A stretch of 38,849 bases of DNA from Candidatus Omnitrophota bacterium (GTDB lineage: Bacteria; Omnitrophota; Gorgyraeia; 2-02-FULL-51-18). Of this stretch, positions 22,421 through 30,757 are shown piece after piece (the stretch's first letter is position 1; every line of letters starts with the position of its first letter). The notes beneath the pieces were generated by a model that made no database searches, was not told where the DNA came from, and saw only the letters and a list, made by a program, of their open reading frames with translations. The stretch is from contig JACPWF010000014.1 of assembly GCA_016197155.1 (NCBI GenBank), forward strand, positions 1 to 38,849, in the 5' to 3' direction. Position numbers and translations under genes: made by a program.

Positions 22421-23122
22421 ATGAAGAAAAAAGTTTATTTTTCAGCGGCTTTCCTCACACTTTTAATAGCGGCCGTTCCGGCGTCCGCGGCGACGTTAGG
22501 CGGAAAGATCGCCTTTGAAGGCCGGCCGCCGGCCATTGAAAAAGTCAAAACGGACGCCGATCCCAAATGCAAAATGGCCCACCCCGACGGCCTGGCCTCG
22601 GATCAGGTGATTGTGAACCCCAACGGGACTCTGAAAAACGTTTTTGTGTACGTCAAATCCGGCCTCGAGGGCAAGGCCTTCGAAGCGCCGAAAGAGCCGG
22701 TCGTGTTCGATCAAAAGGGCTGTCAATATTCGCCGAAGGTTTTCGGCATTCAGGTGAATCAGCCGCTTGAGATCGTGAATAGCGACGATACCCTTCACAA
22801 CGTCCACTCCCTCCCGACGCAGAGCCAGGCTTTCAATCTGGGCATGCCGATCAAGGGAATGAAGCTCAAAAAAACGTTCACGAAGCCGGAGGTCATGGTC
22901 AAGATCAAATGCGAAGTTCATCCCTGGATGAGCGCCTGGGCCGGCGTCCTGGATCATCCTTTTTTTGGCGTGTCGAATGAGGAGGGTCAATTTGAGATCA
23001 AAAATCTCCCTCCGGGACAGTACGTGATCGAGGCCTGGCATGAAAAATACGGCTCGCAGACCCAAAGCGTGACCGTCACGGACAAAGACGCGGAGACGGC
23101 TTTCACGTTCAAGGCGGCTTGA
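22421..23122 (+). CDS. Periplasmic cupredoxin-like protein with carboxypeptidase-regulatory-like tail
   Basis: 233 residues. Signal peptide about 1-23. Residues about 25-185 resemble a plastocyanin-like domain, with NVHSLP supplying one His and KCEVHPWMSAW supplying Cys, His and Met, the full type-1 copper ligand set. Residues about 186-233 (FFGVSNEEGQFEIKNLPPG, YVIEAWHEKYG) are a carboxypeptidase-regulatory-like beta domain. Related proteins are often labelled 'methylamine utilisation-like' without evidence. Next to the octaheme cytochrome and oxidase-assembly genes it may act as a periplasmic electron carrier (inference). AGGAG SD. Confidence 0.82.
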   Translation: MKKKVYFSAAFLTLLIAAVPASAATLGGKIAFEGRPPAIEKVKTDADPKCKMAHPDGLASDQVIVNPNGTLKNVFVYVKSGLEGKAFEAPKEPVVFDQKGCQYSPKVFGIQVNQPLEIVNSDDTLHNVHSLPTQSQAFNLGMPIKGMKLKKTFTKPEVMVKIKCEVHPWMSAWAGVLDHPFFGVSNEEGQFEIKNLPPGQYVIEAWHEKYGSQTQSVTVTDKDAETAFTFKAA

Positions 23123-23988
23123 ATAATTCAAGGCTCCACCTCTATTCCAAATTTCTGACGGCCGCGACACTCGTTCTCATCGCCGCGGGCGGGCTCGTGA
23201 CCAGCACCCGGTCCGGCCTGTCGGTGCCGGACTGGCCGCTTTCTTATGGAAAGCTTTTTCCGCCCATGATCGGCGGGATCCGCTTCGAGCACACCCATCG
23301 CGTGATCGCGGGACTCGTGGGCGTTTTGACTCTCGTTTTAATGATTGCCCTTCTCAAAACAGAAAAGAGGCCCTGGCTAAAAGGCCTTGGCGTGGCCGCC
23401 TTTGGCGCGGTGATCGCTCAGGCCGTTTTGGGCGGACTCACCGTCAAGTATCTTTTGCCTGCGCCCATTTCGGTTTTGCACGCCTGTTTGGCCCAAAGTT
23501 TCTTCGCATTGATGGCGTCAGTCGCGCTTTTCACCTCTCGGGAGTGGCTGGGAGAAAAGCCGATTCTCTCGGAAAACGCCGCGTCCCTGCGCCGGTTGGT
23601 TTTGGCGACGAGTGGCTTTGTTTTTCTCCAACTTTTTTTGGGGGCCGTCGCGCGTCACTCGGCGAACCGCGCGTCCGTCGGCATTCACATCGCGGTGGCC
23701 TTTTTGATTGTCCTTCACGCGCTGCTCACTTATTTGAAAATATCGCGGGAGAAAACGATTTTGGGAAGGCTCGACCGCCACGCCGCGCTTTTTGGACTCC
23801 TGGCTTTGATCCAAATCTTTTTGGGATTTGGCTCGTTTGTTTTCACGCGCATGCTGGAAAAAACGGAGGCCCCGCGCCTGGGCGCGGTTTTATTCACCAC
23901 CGCGCATCAGACGCTCGGCGCCCTGATTCTGGGCCTGGTCGTTTTGTTGACAATCAGGATTTTCAGGCTTTATCAAAAACCCTTATGA
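23119..23988 (+). CDS. ctaA: Heme A synthase, CtaA/COX15 family
   Basis: 289 residues, eight predicted helices. The family signature TSTRSGLSVPDWPLSYGK lies in the first loop, with heme-binding histidines in FEHTHRVIAGLVG, LHACLAQSF, IHIAVAFLIVLHALL and TTAHQTLGALILG. CtaA oxidises the C8 methyl of heme O to a formyl group, making heme A for cytochrome oxidases. The start is TTG 23119, overlapping the TGA of the cupredoxin gene (TTGA). Its stop overlaps ctaB as ATGA. Confidence 0.93.
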   Translation: MNNSRLHLYSKFLTAATLVLIAAGGLVTSTRSGLSVPDWPLSYGKLFPPMIGGIRFEHTHRVIAGLVGVLTLVLMIALLKTEKRPWLKGLGVAAFGAVIAQAVLGGLTVKYLLPAPISVLHACLAQSFFALMASVALFTSREWLGEKPILSENAASLRRLVLATSGFVFLQLFLGAVARHSANRASVGIHIAVAFLIVLHALLTYLKISREKTILGRLDRHAALFGLLALIQIFLGFGSFVFTRMLEKTEAPRLGAVLFTTAHQTLGALILGLVVLLTIRIFRLYQKPL

Positions 23989-24830
23989 TTTTCTCTTATT
24001 TTGAGCTGACAAAAAGCCGCTTGATGCTGATGGTGCTCGCCACGGCGTTTTTGGGTTTTTGGATGAGTTCGGGACAGGATCACAACCTCCTTCAATTTTT
24101 GAAAATGATTTTCGGGACCTTTCTTGTGGGGGGAGGGGCCAATGCCCTCAACCAATTTTTTGAAAGGGAAACCGACGCGCGCATGAAGCGCACCCGGAAC
24201 CGGCCGATCCCCAGCGGTCGTTTGACGGCCCAATCGGCGCTCCTATTCGGCGGTTCGCTCACGATAGGAGGGACCGCATTCCTCTGGACCGGCGTGAACG
24301 CCCTGACGGGAATGATCGGGGCGTTGGCCGCGTTCAGCTATATTTTTGTTTACACGCCTCTCAAGCGAAAAACCACCCTCAACACTTTTGTCGGGGCCCT
24401 GCCGGGGGCCCTGCCCGTCGTGATGGGCTGGACGGCGGCCGGCGGAAAACCGGATCCCCAATCGCTCGCCCTTTTTTGGATCCTCTATTTTTGGCAATTG
24501 CCTCATTTTTTCGCGATCGCGCGAATCTACCGCGAGGACTACCGGCAGAGTGGCCTGCGCATGATGGCGATCGGGGAAGACGACGCAAAGAAAGCCGCCT
24601 GGCAGATCGTGCTTTTTTCCGCGCTACTCGTGCCGGTCACGATCACGCCGGCGCGGATAGGCATGACGGGCGTGATGTATCTGGCGACCGCGCTGGCCGC
24701 CGGCGCGGCCTTTTTAACCTTCGCGCTTTACATGGCCGTGACAAAATTGAGCGCGCCCAAAAAATTCATCCCGGCGTCGATTTTGTATCTGACGCTTCTC
24801 ATCGCGTTCATGATCGCGGACAAACAATGA
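23985..24830 (+). CDS. ctaB: Protoheme IX farnesyltransferase (heme O synthase)
   Basis: 281 residues from ATG 23985. An open extension upstream to 23544 is only a shadow of ctaA. CtaB adds a farnesyl chain to heme B, giving heme O. The UbiA-family motif NALNQFFERETDARMKRTRN (Asp-rich, binds prenyl diphosphate through Mg2+) and YTPLKRKTTLNTFVGALPGA are both clear, followed by YFWQLPHFFAIARIYREDYR. About eight or nine helices. Coupled to ctaA and sco by ATGA overlaps, so the two heme-modifying steps are made together. Confidence 0.94.
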   Translation: MIFSYFELTKSRLMLMVLATAFLGFWMSSGQDHNLLQFLKMIFGTFLVGGGANALNQFFERETDARMKRTRNRPIPSGRLTAQSALLFGGSLTIGGTAFLWTGVNALTGMIGALAAFSYIFVYTPLKRKTTLNTFVGALPGALPVVMGWTAAGGKPDPQSLALFWILYFWQLPHFFAIARIYREDYRQSGLRMMAIGEDDAKKAAWQIVLFSALLVPVTITPARIGMTGVMYLATALAAGAAFLTFALYMAVTKLSAPKKFIPASILYLTLLIAFMIADKQ

Positions 24831-25444
24831 AAACGCAGGTCCGGAAAATTTTTCAGATCATTCTTGTCTCAAACCTGGCCGCGCTTTTGGTCATCGGTCT
24901 CTTTCTCTGGAAAGAAGGCTCTTTTCCGCTCGTGGGATTTCCTCAAAAACCGACATTGCCTTATCTGGGGATTATTCAGAATTTTGAACTGGTCGAAAAA
25001 AACGGCCAGCCCTTCACATTGGATAATCTGATGAAAAGGCCGTGGGTCGCCAGTTTCATGTTTACGACCTGCGCCGGCCAGTGTCCGGCCATGAACGCCA
25101 AGCTGGAAAAGCTTCAGCGGCTTCTGCCGGAAGGTCTCTCCATCGTCTCTTTCAGCGTCGACCCCTTGACAGACACACCGGCGGTTCTGCGGAGTTACGC
25201 CAAAAATTATAATGCGGACGAGGGCAAATGGTTCTTTTTGACAGGCGACAAGCGCGTGATTGACAAGGTGCTGAACAATTTCTACATGAACACCAGCGAC
25301 AACCCGGCGCTTCACAGCCTGCGTTTTGTCCTCGTGGATTCCGCCGCCAATATCCGCGGCTTCTACGATTCCATGGACGAAGACGCGCTGAGACAGCTCG
25401 TGAAAGACTCAAAGAGACTGATGAGGGAGCCCTATGGCCGATAA
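24827..25444 (+). CDS. SCO1/SenC copper chaperone for cytochrome oxidase
   Basis: 205 residues from ATG 24827, overlapping ctaB as ATGA. An N-terminal anchor helix (about 9-27) is followed by a thioredoxin-fold domain. The copper site is present: Cys pair in TTCAGQCPAMN (CX3C) and the His in NPALHSLRFVLVD. SCO proteins deliver copper to, or reduce, the CuA site of cytochrome c oxidase. The gene order ctaA-ctaB-sco is common beside heme-copper oxidases, but the oxidase subunits are not in this window. Overlaps the next gene by 11 bases. Confidence 0.92.
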   Translation: MKTQVRKIFQIILVSNLAALLVIGLFLWKEGSFPLVGFPQKPTLPYLGIIQNFELVEKNGQPFTLDNLMKRPWVASFMFTTCAGQCPAMNAKLEKLQRLLPEGLSIVSFSVDPLTDTPAVLRSYAKNYNADEGKWFFLTGDKRVIDKVLNNFYMNTSDNPALHSLRFVLVDSAANIRGFYDSMDEDALRQLVKDSKRLMREPYGR

Positions 25445-26021
25445 AAGCGGCGCATCGACGGTGTGGTGGTGGGTGGGCTGGATTCTTTTGACGATCGTTT
25501 CCTTTTTTATTTCCTGCGCCTTTTGGACCCCCTTCATCGCCGGACACTTTGGTTCGATGGATAAAAGCGGCGCGTCCGTTCTCTGGGTCGCGGCCGTTTT
25601 TGGGAGCTGGATGGTGCTCCTGGTGCCTCTCATCGTGGTCATGTACCACAAGGTGGACAAGGCCTATGAGGACGCGCGCATCGCCAGAGAAAAAGCAGCG
25701 GTGGAAAAAGGAAAAACCGAAACCCGGGTTCAAAGCGTTCTCATTGACCCTGTCGACCGGCTCCTCGACAAAAAACTTGTTGATAAACTGAGGTGCGTTC
25801 CCGAGTCGATCAAAAAAGGCCATCTGGTCACGGCCACTTTACGCGACGGCAGAAAAATCGATCACGTTTTTGTGAAGGATAAAAAGGAAGTTCTCGGCGT
25901 GTACGGAATGAGCCGGATCGATTTTAAGATCGGGGACATCATTGACCTGGAACCGGCGGATCTGGACCGCCTGCCCGCTTTTAAAGCGGAGGAATGGCTG
26001 CGCCTCGACGGAGTGTGTTAG
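25434..26021 (+). CDS. Two-TM membrane protein with internal DKSGAS duplication
   Basis: 195 residues. Two hydrophobic helices (about 10-38 and 48-75) are each preceded by the same short sequence, DKSGAS (residues 3-8 and 43-48; also repeated at DNA level near 25438 and 25561). A helical charged segment (about 77-105) leads to a small domain of about 80 residues (VTATLRDGRKIDHVFVKDK, GVYGMSRIDFKIGDIIDLEP). I do not recognise the family. Its 11-base overlap with sco and position before a ferredoxin suggest a role in oxidase assembly or electron transfer, but that is context only. Confidence 0.7.
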   Translation: MADKSGASTVWWWVGWILLTIVSFFISCAFWTPFIAGHFGSMDKSGASVLWVAAVFGSWMVLLVPLIVVMYHKVDKAYEDARIAREKAAVEKGKTETRVQSVLIDPVDRLLDKKLVDKLRCVPESIKKGHLVTATLRDGRKIDHVFVKDKKEVLGVYGMSRIDFKIGDIIDLEPADLDRLPAFKAEEWLRLDGVC

Positions 26022-26030
26022 AATAAACTC

Positions 26031-26372
26031 ATGGGCGAAGAATCCGCGAAAAAAGCGAAAGCGATAGCCCAGGCCCGCTTACAAAAGCCGCCGCGCAAGA
26101 AAATGCCGCCCAAATTGGCGGTCATCGACCAAAATGGCTGCACGGGCTGTGAGGCCTGCATTATTTTTTGTCCCGTGGACTGCATCGAGATCGTTCCCGG
26201 CGCCGAGCACACCCAACTCCAGCAAGTGGTGGAGGTCGATTTAGCGCGGTGCATCGGGTGCGCGCTTTGCGCCAAAAACTGCCCCTGGGACACGATAGAA
26301 ATGCTGCCTTACGAAGAGGGTTTGAAGCGGGCGCCCGAAGTCACTTTAAAAAGCGTCTGCGTGACTCTATAA
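26031..26372 (+). CDS. 2x[4Fe-4S] ferredoxin
   Basis: 113 residues. Two classic binding motifs, CTGCEACIIFCPVDC and CIGCALCAKNCPWD, each give CX2CX2CX3C. The N-terminal 25 residues are basic (Lys/Arg/Ala), and the C-terminal tail has one more Cys. The protein should carry two low-potential clusters and pass electrons in the cytoplasm, with no export signal. A TAGAAT box (26012-26017) six to seven bases before ATG 26031 hints at a separate leaderless start. The last 32 bases overlap the convergent gshB-like gene. Confidence 0.9.
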   Translation: MGEESAKKAKAIAQARLQKPPRKKMPPKLAVIDQNGCTGCEACIIFCPVDCIEIVPGAEHTQLQQVVEVDLARCIGCALCAKNCPWDTIEMLPYEEGLKRAPEVTLKSVCVTL

Positions 26373-27291
26373 AATCCGCCACCGACCGCTCGGGATGTGT
26401 CCCGCTGAGCGCATTGATTTCCGGAATGCCGGCGGGGCTCGTGACGTTCACCTCGGTCAGATAATTCCCGATCACGTCTATTCCCACCAGATACAGACCG
26501 CCCGCCGATAACTTTTCGCGCATCGCGTTGATGAGTCCGTGATCCCGCTTGGAGAGCCGCGAGGCGTGCATGGAGGCCCCGACGCTCAAATTGGCGCGGA
26601 AATCATGAGCCGGCGGTTTCCGGATAAAAGCCCCCAAGGCCTCGCCGTTCAAAATTAAAATTCGCTTGTCTCCGTGCCGGTCGGCGGAAACAAACCGCTG
26701 GAGCATCACTTTCCGGCGCCCGGAATCCGTGATCGTCTCAAAAAGGGAGGGGAAATTGCGGTCGGAGAATGAGGAGGAAAAAATGCCTCTTCCGCCTTTC
26801 TGGTCGAGGGGTTTGACGACCACGCGGGATTTGAGGTTTTTCATGAAGGCCCTCGCCGCGTCCGGGTGTTCGGTCACAAGCGTCTCCGGAATAAATTTGG
26901 GGAACTCCAAAATAAATAATTTTTCGTTCGCGGCGATGATGCCGTTCGGATCGTTCAAAATAAACACGCTCTCCCGCACAAGCGCCAAAAGCTGGAGCGC
27001 ATGGAGATAACGCTCGTCGAAAGGAGGCTCTTTCCGGATGACGATGGCGTCCAGATCCAAAAGAGAGACCGGCTCGGGGTTTCGCGGTTTTGAGGGGAGA
27101 TACCCTTTTTTGGGGTCCAGTTTCATCGGCGTCAAATGGGCGAAGGGGGCATTCGGCGCCCAAAAAAGGCCCTTGTCCTCAAAAGCAAACACCGTGTGAC
27201 CTCTTTTTTGAAGCTCAAACATCATCCAAAAAGAGGTCTCTTCATTGACTTTTAGACGCTCGGTGGGATAGAGTAAAAACGCGATTTTCAA
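26341..27291 (-). CDS. gshB: Glutathione synthetase-like ATP-grasp ligase
   Basis: 316 residues on the minus strand from TTG 27291, with GGAGGTG seven bases before it. The longer in-frame extension to 27807 lies antisense to the next gene and is rejected. The protein begins MKIAFLLYPTERLKVNEETS, has the ATP-grasp loop VVKPLDQKGGRGIF and RHGDKRILILNGEALGAFIRK, and ends with the family signature GNYLTEVNVTSPAGIPEIN. GshB joins glycine to gamma-glutamylcysteine using ATP. The gshA-like gene starts 33 bases away in the other direction, so both steps of glutathione synthesis are paired here. Confidence 0.9.
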   Translation of the reverse strand: MKIAFLLYPTERLKVNEETSFWMMFELQKRGHTVFAFEDKGLFWAPNAPFAHLTPMKLDPKKGYLPSKPRNPEPVSLLDLDAIVIRKEPPFDERYLHALQLLALVRESVFILNDPNGIIAANEKLFILEFPKFIPETLVTEHPDAARAFMKNLKSRVVVKPLDQKGGRGIFSSSFSDRNFPSLFETITDSGRRKVMLQRFVSADRHGDKRILILNGEALGAFIRKPPAHDFRANLSVGASMHASRLSKRDHGLINAMREKLSAGGLYLVGIDVIGNYLTEVNVTSPAGIPEINALSGTHPERSVADFIESRRRFLK

Positions 27292-27324
27292 AGCACGCAC
27301 CTCCCCAAAGAAAGAGATTATAGC

Positions 27325-28635
27325 ATGGATTTTGACCGGTCGAGGTTGAAACAATACTTCCTGGAGGGATCCAAGAAAAAATCGGACCTGAAGATAGGCG
27401 TGGAATGGGAAAAAATAGGCGTCTACAAAGACACCGGCCGCGCAATTTCCTATTCCGGGGAGAGGGGAGTGGAGGCCATTTTCCGTTCGCTGATCCGGAG
27501 ATTCGGGTGGGAGCCCATTTGCGCCGGGCCCCACATCATCGCCCTCAAAAAACCGGCCGGTTCCATCACGCTCGAACCCGGCGGACAAATTGAGCTCTCC
27601 GGCACGCCCGCCCGGACGCTCGACAAAAACGCGGCGGAACTCTGCGCTCACCTTGAGGAAATCAAAAAAGTTTCGGAGCCTTTGGGTATTGCGTGGCTCG
27701 GGATCGGAGCCCAGCCCGTCAGCGTCGCCGGAGAGATTGAATGGGTCCCCAAAGAACGCTACGCCATCATGCGAAAAATTTTGAAAAATAAGGGATCGCT
27801 CACACACGCCATGATGAAAGAGACCGCCTCGGTCCAGATTTCAATCGATTTCACGAGCGAGGAGGACGCGATAGAGAAACTGCGCCTGGCGCTGGGCCTG
27901 GCGCCGATTCTGTCCGGGATGTTCGCCAATTCCCCTTTGCGCGGAGGCCGGCCCGGTCCCTATCTTTCGCGCCGGGCCCACATCTGGCGGCACACCGCGC
28001 CCGAGCGCACCGGCATCCTCCCGGATGTTTTCCGTCCCGATTACACGCTCGAGGACTACATCGATTTTGCACTCCAGGTGCCGCTTCTTTTCATCGTCCG
28101 TCAGGGGCGCTGGATCGCCGTTCGGAATCAAACCTTCGGGAAATTTTTACGGAAGGGCTTTGAAAATCATCGCGCCGCGCCGCGCGACTGGGAACTGCAC
28201 CTGACCACGATCTTCACGGAGGCGCGCCTTAAAAAAGTGGTCGAGATCCGCGGTATCGACTGCCAGAAAACCGGGATCGCCCTATCCGCGCCCGCTCTGT
28301 TAAAAGGTCTTTTCTACGACGAGGCCGCCCGGAAAGAGGCGTGGGGATTGGTCTCGGATTGGACGGTGGAAGAAAGGTTAAAACTGGCCCGCGCCGCCGC
28401 GCGAGACGGCGTTCGAACGAAAATAAACGGCGAAAAAAGATTGGGGGATCTGGCAAAGAAACTGGTGGGGCTTGCCGAAAAAGGATTAAAACGCGAGGAG
28501 GCGCGCTACCTCGATCCGTTAAAAGAAATTTTAAGAAAAGACAAATGCCCGGCGGACATTCTTCTCGATGAACTTAAAAACGCCTGGGGCAAACCGGACC
28601 TCGTGAAAAAAATCCTCGCCTCCGGCGCCATTTAG
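27325..28635 (+). CDS. gshA: Glutamate-cysteine ligase, GCS2/plant-proteobacterial type
   Basis: 436 residues. The active-site region GVEWEKIGVY (about 26-35), EPGGQIELSG (about 91-100), FTSEEDAIEKLRLALGLAPI and FANSPLRGGRPGPYLSRR match the GCS2 family of gamma-glutamylcysteine ligases (alpha-proteobacterial and plant type), which makes gamma-Glu-Cys from Glu, Cys and ATP. The gene is divergent from the gshB-like gene with a 33-base gap. No good SD precedes ATG 27325. The stop codon shares bases with the convergent ABC permease stop (TTAG at 28632-28635). Confidence 0.9.
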   Translation: MDFDRSRLKQYFLEGSKKKSDLKIGVEWEKIGVYKDTGRAISYSGERGVEAIFRSLIRRFGWEPICAGPHIIALKKPAGSITLEPGGQIELSGTPARTLDKNAAELCAHLEEIKKVSEPLGIAWLGIGAQPVSVAGEIEWVPKERYAIMRKILKNKGSLTHAMMKETASVQISIDFTSEEDAIEKLRLALGLAPILSGMFANSPLRGGRPGPYLSRRAHIWRHTAPERTGILPDVFRPDYTLEDYIDFALQVPLLFIVRQGRWIAVRNQTFGKFLRKGFENHRAAPRDWELHLTTIFTEARLKKVVEIRGIDCQKTGIALSAPALLKGLFYDEAARKEAWGLVSDWTVEERLKLARAAARDGVRTKINGEKRLGDLAKKLVGLAEKGLKREEARYLDPLKEILRKDKCPADILLDELKNAWGKPDLVKKILASGAI

Positions 28636-29402
28636 TTTCTTAACTTATAGCCCTTTCTGAAGAGCCTCTCGACGATTAAAAATAATCCCACGGCCATGAG
28701 CGCGGCGAGGATCATGCTGAAGGCCACGTTCACGTCCGAGACTCCCAGCATCCCGTAGCGCAGGCCGTTCACGAGATAAAAAATGGGGTTTAATTTTGTG
28801 ACGATCCGGAGCGGCGCGGGCACCATTTCCAGACTGTGGAACACGCCGCCGAAGTAAATGAGCGGCGTGAGCACAAACGTGCCCCAAACCGACAGTTTCT
28901 CAAATCCCTCGGCCCACAGCCCCACCAAAAGCCCCAGGCACGAAAAGATCACCGTCACAACCACAAAATAATAAAGGACGATGAGAGGGTTAAAAAAAAT
29001 AAACCGCGTGAAAAAAAGCGACACGCCGTAAACGCCGCCGGCCACAAGCAGTCCCCGCGCGACCCCGCCGATGAGAAGTCCCAGCACCATCTCAAAATAG
29101 GAAAGGGGGGACAGGAGCAGTTCCTGAATGATGTTGTGCCAGCGCAACATGAAAAGAGAGGAGGAGGTGTTGGTGTAGGAGCCCTCGATGAGGTGCATCA
29201 TGACCAGGCCCGGGATGAGGAATTGAAGGTAGGTGACGCCTTCGACCCTCAGGTTTAAATTCCGGCCGATCGAAAACCCGAACACAAAGATGAAAAGCGC
29301 CGAGGAGATCAGCGGCGGAACGATCGTCTGCGTGAACACCACAAAAAACCTCAAGACCTCGCGCTTGACCAGCGTTTTGAAGCCAATCCAATTTTTAATC
29401 AT
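28632..29402 (-). CDS. ABC-2 type transporter permease
   Basis: 256 residues, six predicted helices. The sequence after the first helix (SIGRNLNLRVEGVTYLQFLI) and PGLVMMHLIEGSYTNTSSSL matches ABC-2 permeases of the YadH/NodJ type, which export lipids, polysaccharides or drugs. FGGVFHSLEMVPAPLRIVTK and NPIFYLVNGLRYGMLGVSDV are further hallmarks. It overlaps the ATPase gene by 8 bases, forming a two-gene exporter. The substrate is unknown. Its end overlaps the gshA stop. Confidence 0.9.
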   Translation of the reverse strand: MIKNWIGFKTLVKREVLRFFVVFTQTIVPPLISSALFIFVFGFSIGRNLNLRVEGVTYLQFLIPGLVMMHLIEGSYTNTSSSLFMLRWHNIIQELLLSPLSYFEMVLGLLIGGVARGLLVAGGVYGVSLFFTRFIFFNPLIVLYYFVVVTVIFSCLGLLVGLWAEGFEKLSVWGTFVLTPLIYFGGVFHSLEMVPAPLRIVTKLNPIFYLVNGLRYGMLGVSDVNVAFSMILAALMAVGLFLIVERLFRKGYKLRN

Positions 29403-30120
29403 CCGCTTTTTCCCGTGTCAATTCCAAATATTTCTTTTCCAGGCTTTGGTCGCGCACGAGCGCCTCCTTGTCCCCGTGGTGAAGGATGCGGCCCTTGTGG
29501 ATGATCACGATTTTTCTGGAGAGCCGCTCGGCCTCCTCCATGTAATGGGTCGTGAGAAAAATCGTTTTGCCTTTTTTGTTGAGGTCCTCCAGAAAATTCC
29601 AGATCTGGTACTTCAGCTCCACGTCCGCGCCGGCCGTCGGCTCATCGAGAATCAAAATTTTGGGGTCATGCACCAGCGCGCGGCAGAGCAGAAGCCGTTT
29701 TTTCATGCCTCCGGATAATTTCCGGAAATCGACGTTTCGTTTTTCTGAGAGCCGGAAATAACCGAGCAGTTCATCCGCTTTTTTGGCGGCGACGGATTTG
29801 GGAATTCCGAAATAACCGGCCTGATAAACCAGAAGCCCGTGAATGGATAAAAAAGGGTCAAAATTGAACTCTTGCGGGCAGAGGCCGATGAGCGGACGCG
29901 TTTTTCGGTAGTCGCTCACGACGTCGAGGCCAAAAACCCTCATCGACCCGCCTTGAAAATTGCACAAACCGGTGATCGAATGGATCGTCGTGGTCTTGCC
30001 GGCCCCGTTGGGGCCGAGAAAGCCGACAAAATCCCCCTCGGCAACCTCGAGATCGATCCCGTCGACCGCTCTGAGCGCGCCGTAAACTTTCACGAGTTTT
30101 CGGATCGAGATGGCGGACAT
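29395..30120 (-). CDS. ABC transporter ATP-binding protein (YadG-like)
   Basis: 241 residues. Walker A GPNGAGKTTT, Q-loop CPQEFNFDPF, signature LSGGMKKRLLL, Walker B ILILDEPTAGAD and H-loop LTTHYMEE are all intact. It powers the ABC-2 permease encoded just downstream. ATG 30120 has no SD, and a TAAGAT box lies only six bases upstream, so the mRNA may start at the AUG. It is divergent from the HAD gene across a 34-base gap. Confidence 0.93.
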   Translation of the reverse strand: MSAISIRKLVKVYGALRAVDGIDLEVAEGDFVGFLGPNGAGKTTTIHSITGLCNFQGGSMRVFGLDVVSDYRKTRPLIGLCPQEFNFDPFLSIHGLLVYQAGYFGIPKSVAAKKADELLGYFRLSEKRNVDFRKLSGGMKKRLLLCRALVHDPKILILDEPTAGADVELKYQIWNFLEDLNKKGKTIFLTTHYMEEAERLSRKIVIIHKGRILHHGDKEALVRDQSLEKKYLELTREKADD

Positions 30121-30126
30121 ACGCCT

Positions 30127-30154
30127 ATCTTAACAGATATGTTATAATTTCCAA
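30127..30154. promoter_or_regulatory. Interleaved divergent promoters, both apparently leaderless
   Basis: For the leftward ABC genes: TTGGAA (30154-30149, minus strand), 16-bp spacer, TAAGAT (30132-30127), then six bases to ATG 30120. For the rightward HAD gene: TATAAT at 30143-30148, then six bases to ATG 30155; its -35 is not clear. The two promoters share the same 34 bases, so they probably compete. Confidence 0.55.
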
Positions 30155-30757
30155 ATGGTCAAAGCCGTTTTGTTCGATTTGGGCAAGGTGCTCTTTCATT
30201 TTAATTTCAAGCCCGCGTTCCGGCGTCTGGCGCGCGTGGCGGCGCTCACACCCGAGGACATCGGGGATTATTTTGTCGATTCCGGTCTTGAAGTCCTCTA
30301 CGACAGCGGCCGGATCGGCTCTTTGGATTTTTACCGGCGCGTGAAAAAGACATTGGGGCTTTCTTTGAATTATCCCCAGTTTAAAAAAATCTGGAATGAA
30401 ATTTTTACGCCTAACCTCACGGTGATCCGGCTCGTCCGGCGCTTAAAAAAGAAGAGCCGTCTCGTCTTGATTTCGAATACCAACGCGATGCATTTCGAAT
30501 ACCTGCGCTCCCGTTACGCCGTCCTCGGCGATTTTGACAAATGCATCCTGTCGTACAAGGAAAAGGTCCGGAAGCCGGATGAGCGCATTTACCGGTCGGC
30601 GATCCGCGCCTGCAAAGCCAGGCCCCACGAAATTTTTTATATCGACGACCGGAGCGACCTGACGAAAGCCGCCGGCGCCATGGGGTTTCAAACATTCACG
30701 TACCGGAACCATCCGCGGGGGCTTGTTCAAAAAATGAAAAAACTCGGACTTTTATGA
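30155..30757 (+). CDS. HAD-superfamily phosphatase (YihX-like)
   Basis: 200 residues. HAD motifs: I, LFDLGKVLFHF (nucleophile Asp, with Gly at the usual second Asp, as in YihX); II, LVLISNTNAMHF; III, YKEKVRKPDERIY (Lys); IV, IFYIDDRSDLTKA (two acidic residues). The YihX branch removes phosphate from sugar phosphates such as glucose-1-phosphate, but the substrate here is not proven. ATGA overlap with the next gene. TATAAT sits six bases before the start. Confidence 0.88.
   Translation: MVKAVLFDLGKVLFHFNFKPAFRRLARVAALTPEDIGDYFVDSGLEVLYDSGRIGSLDFYRRVKKTLGLSLNYPQFKKIWNEIFTPNLTVIRLVRRLKKKSRLVLISNTNAMHFEYLRSRYAVLGDFDKCILSYKEKVRKPDERIYRSAIRACKARPHEIFYIDDRSDLTKAAGAMGFQTFTYRNHPRGLVQKMKKLGLL

Noticed and set aside
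23544-23984. N-terminal extension of ctaB, a possible fusion
   Set aside because: It lies out of frame over ctaA. ATG 23985 overlaps the ctaA stop as ATGA and begins a full-length CtaB.
27292-27807. N-terminal extension of the gshB-like protein
   Set aside because: It runs antisense through gshA. TTG 27291 has a strong GGAGGTG and gives the family-typical N-terminus.
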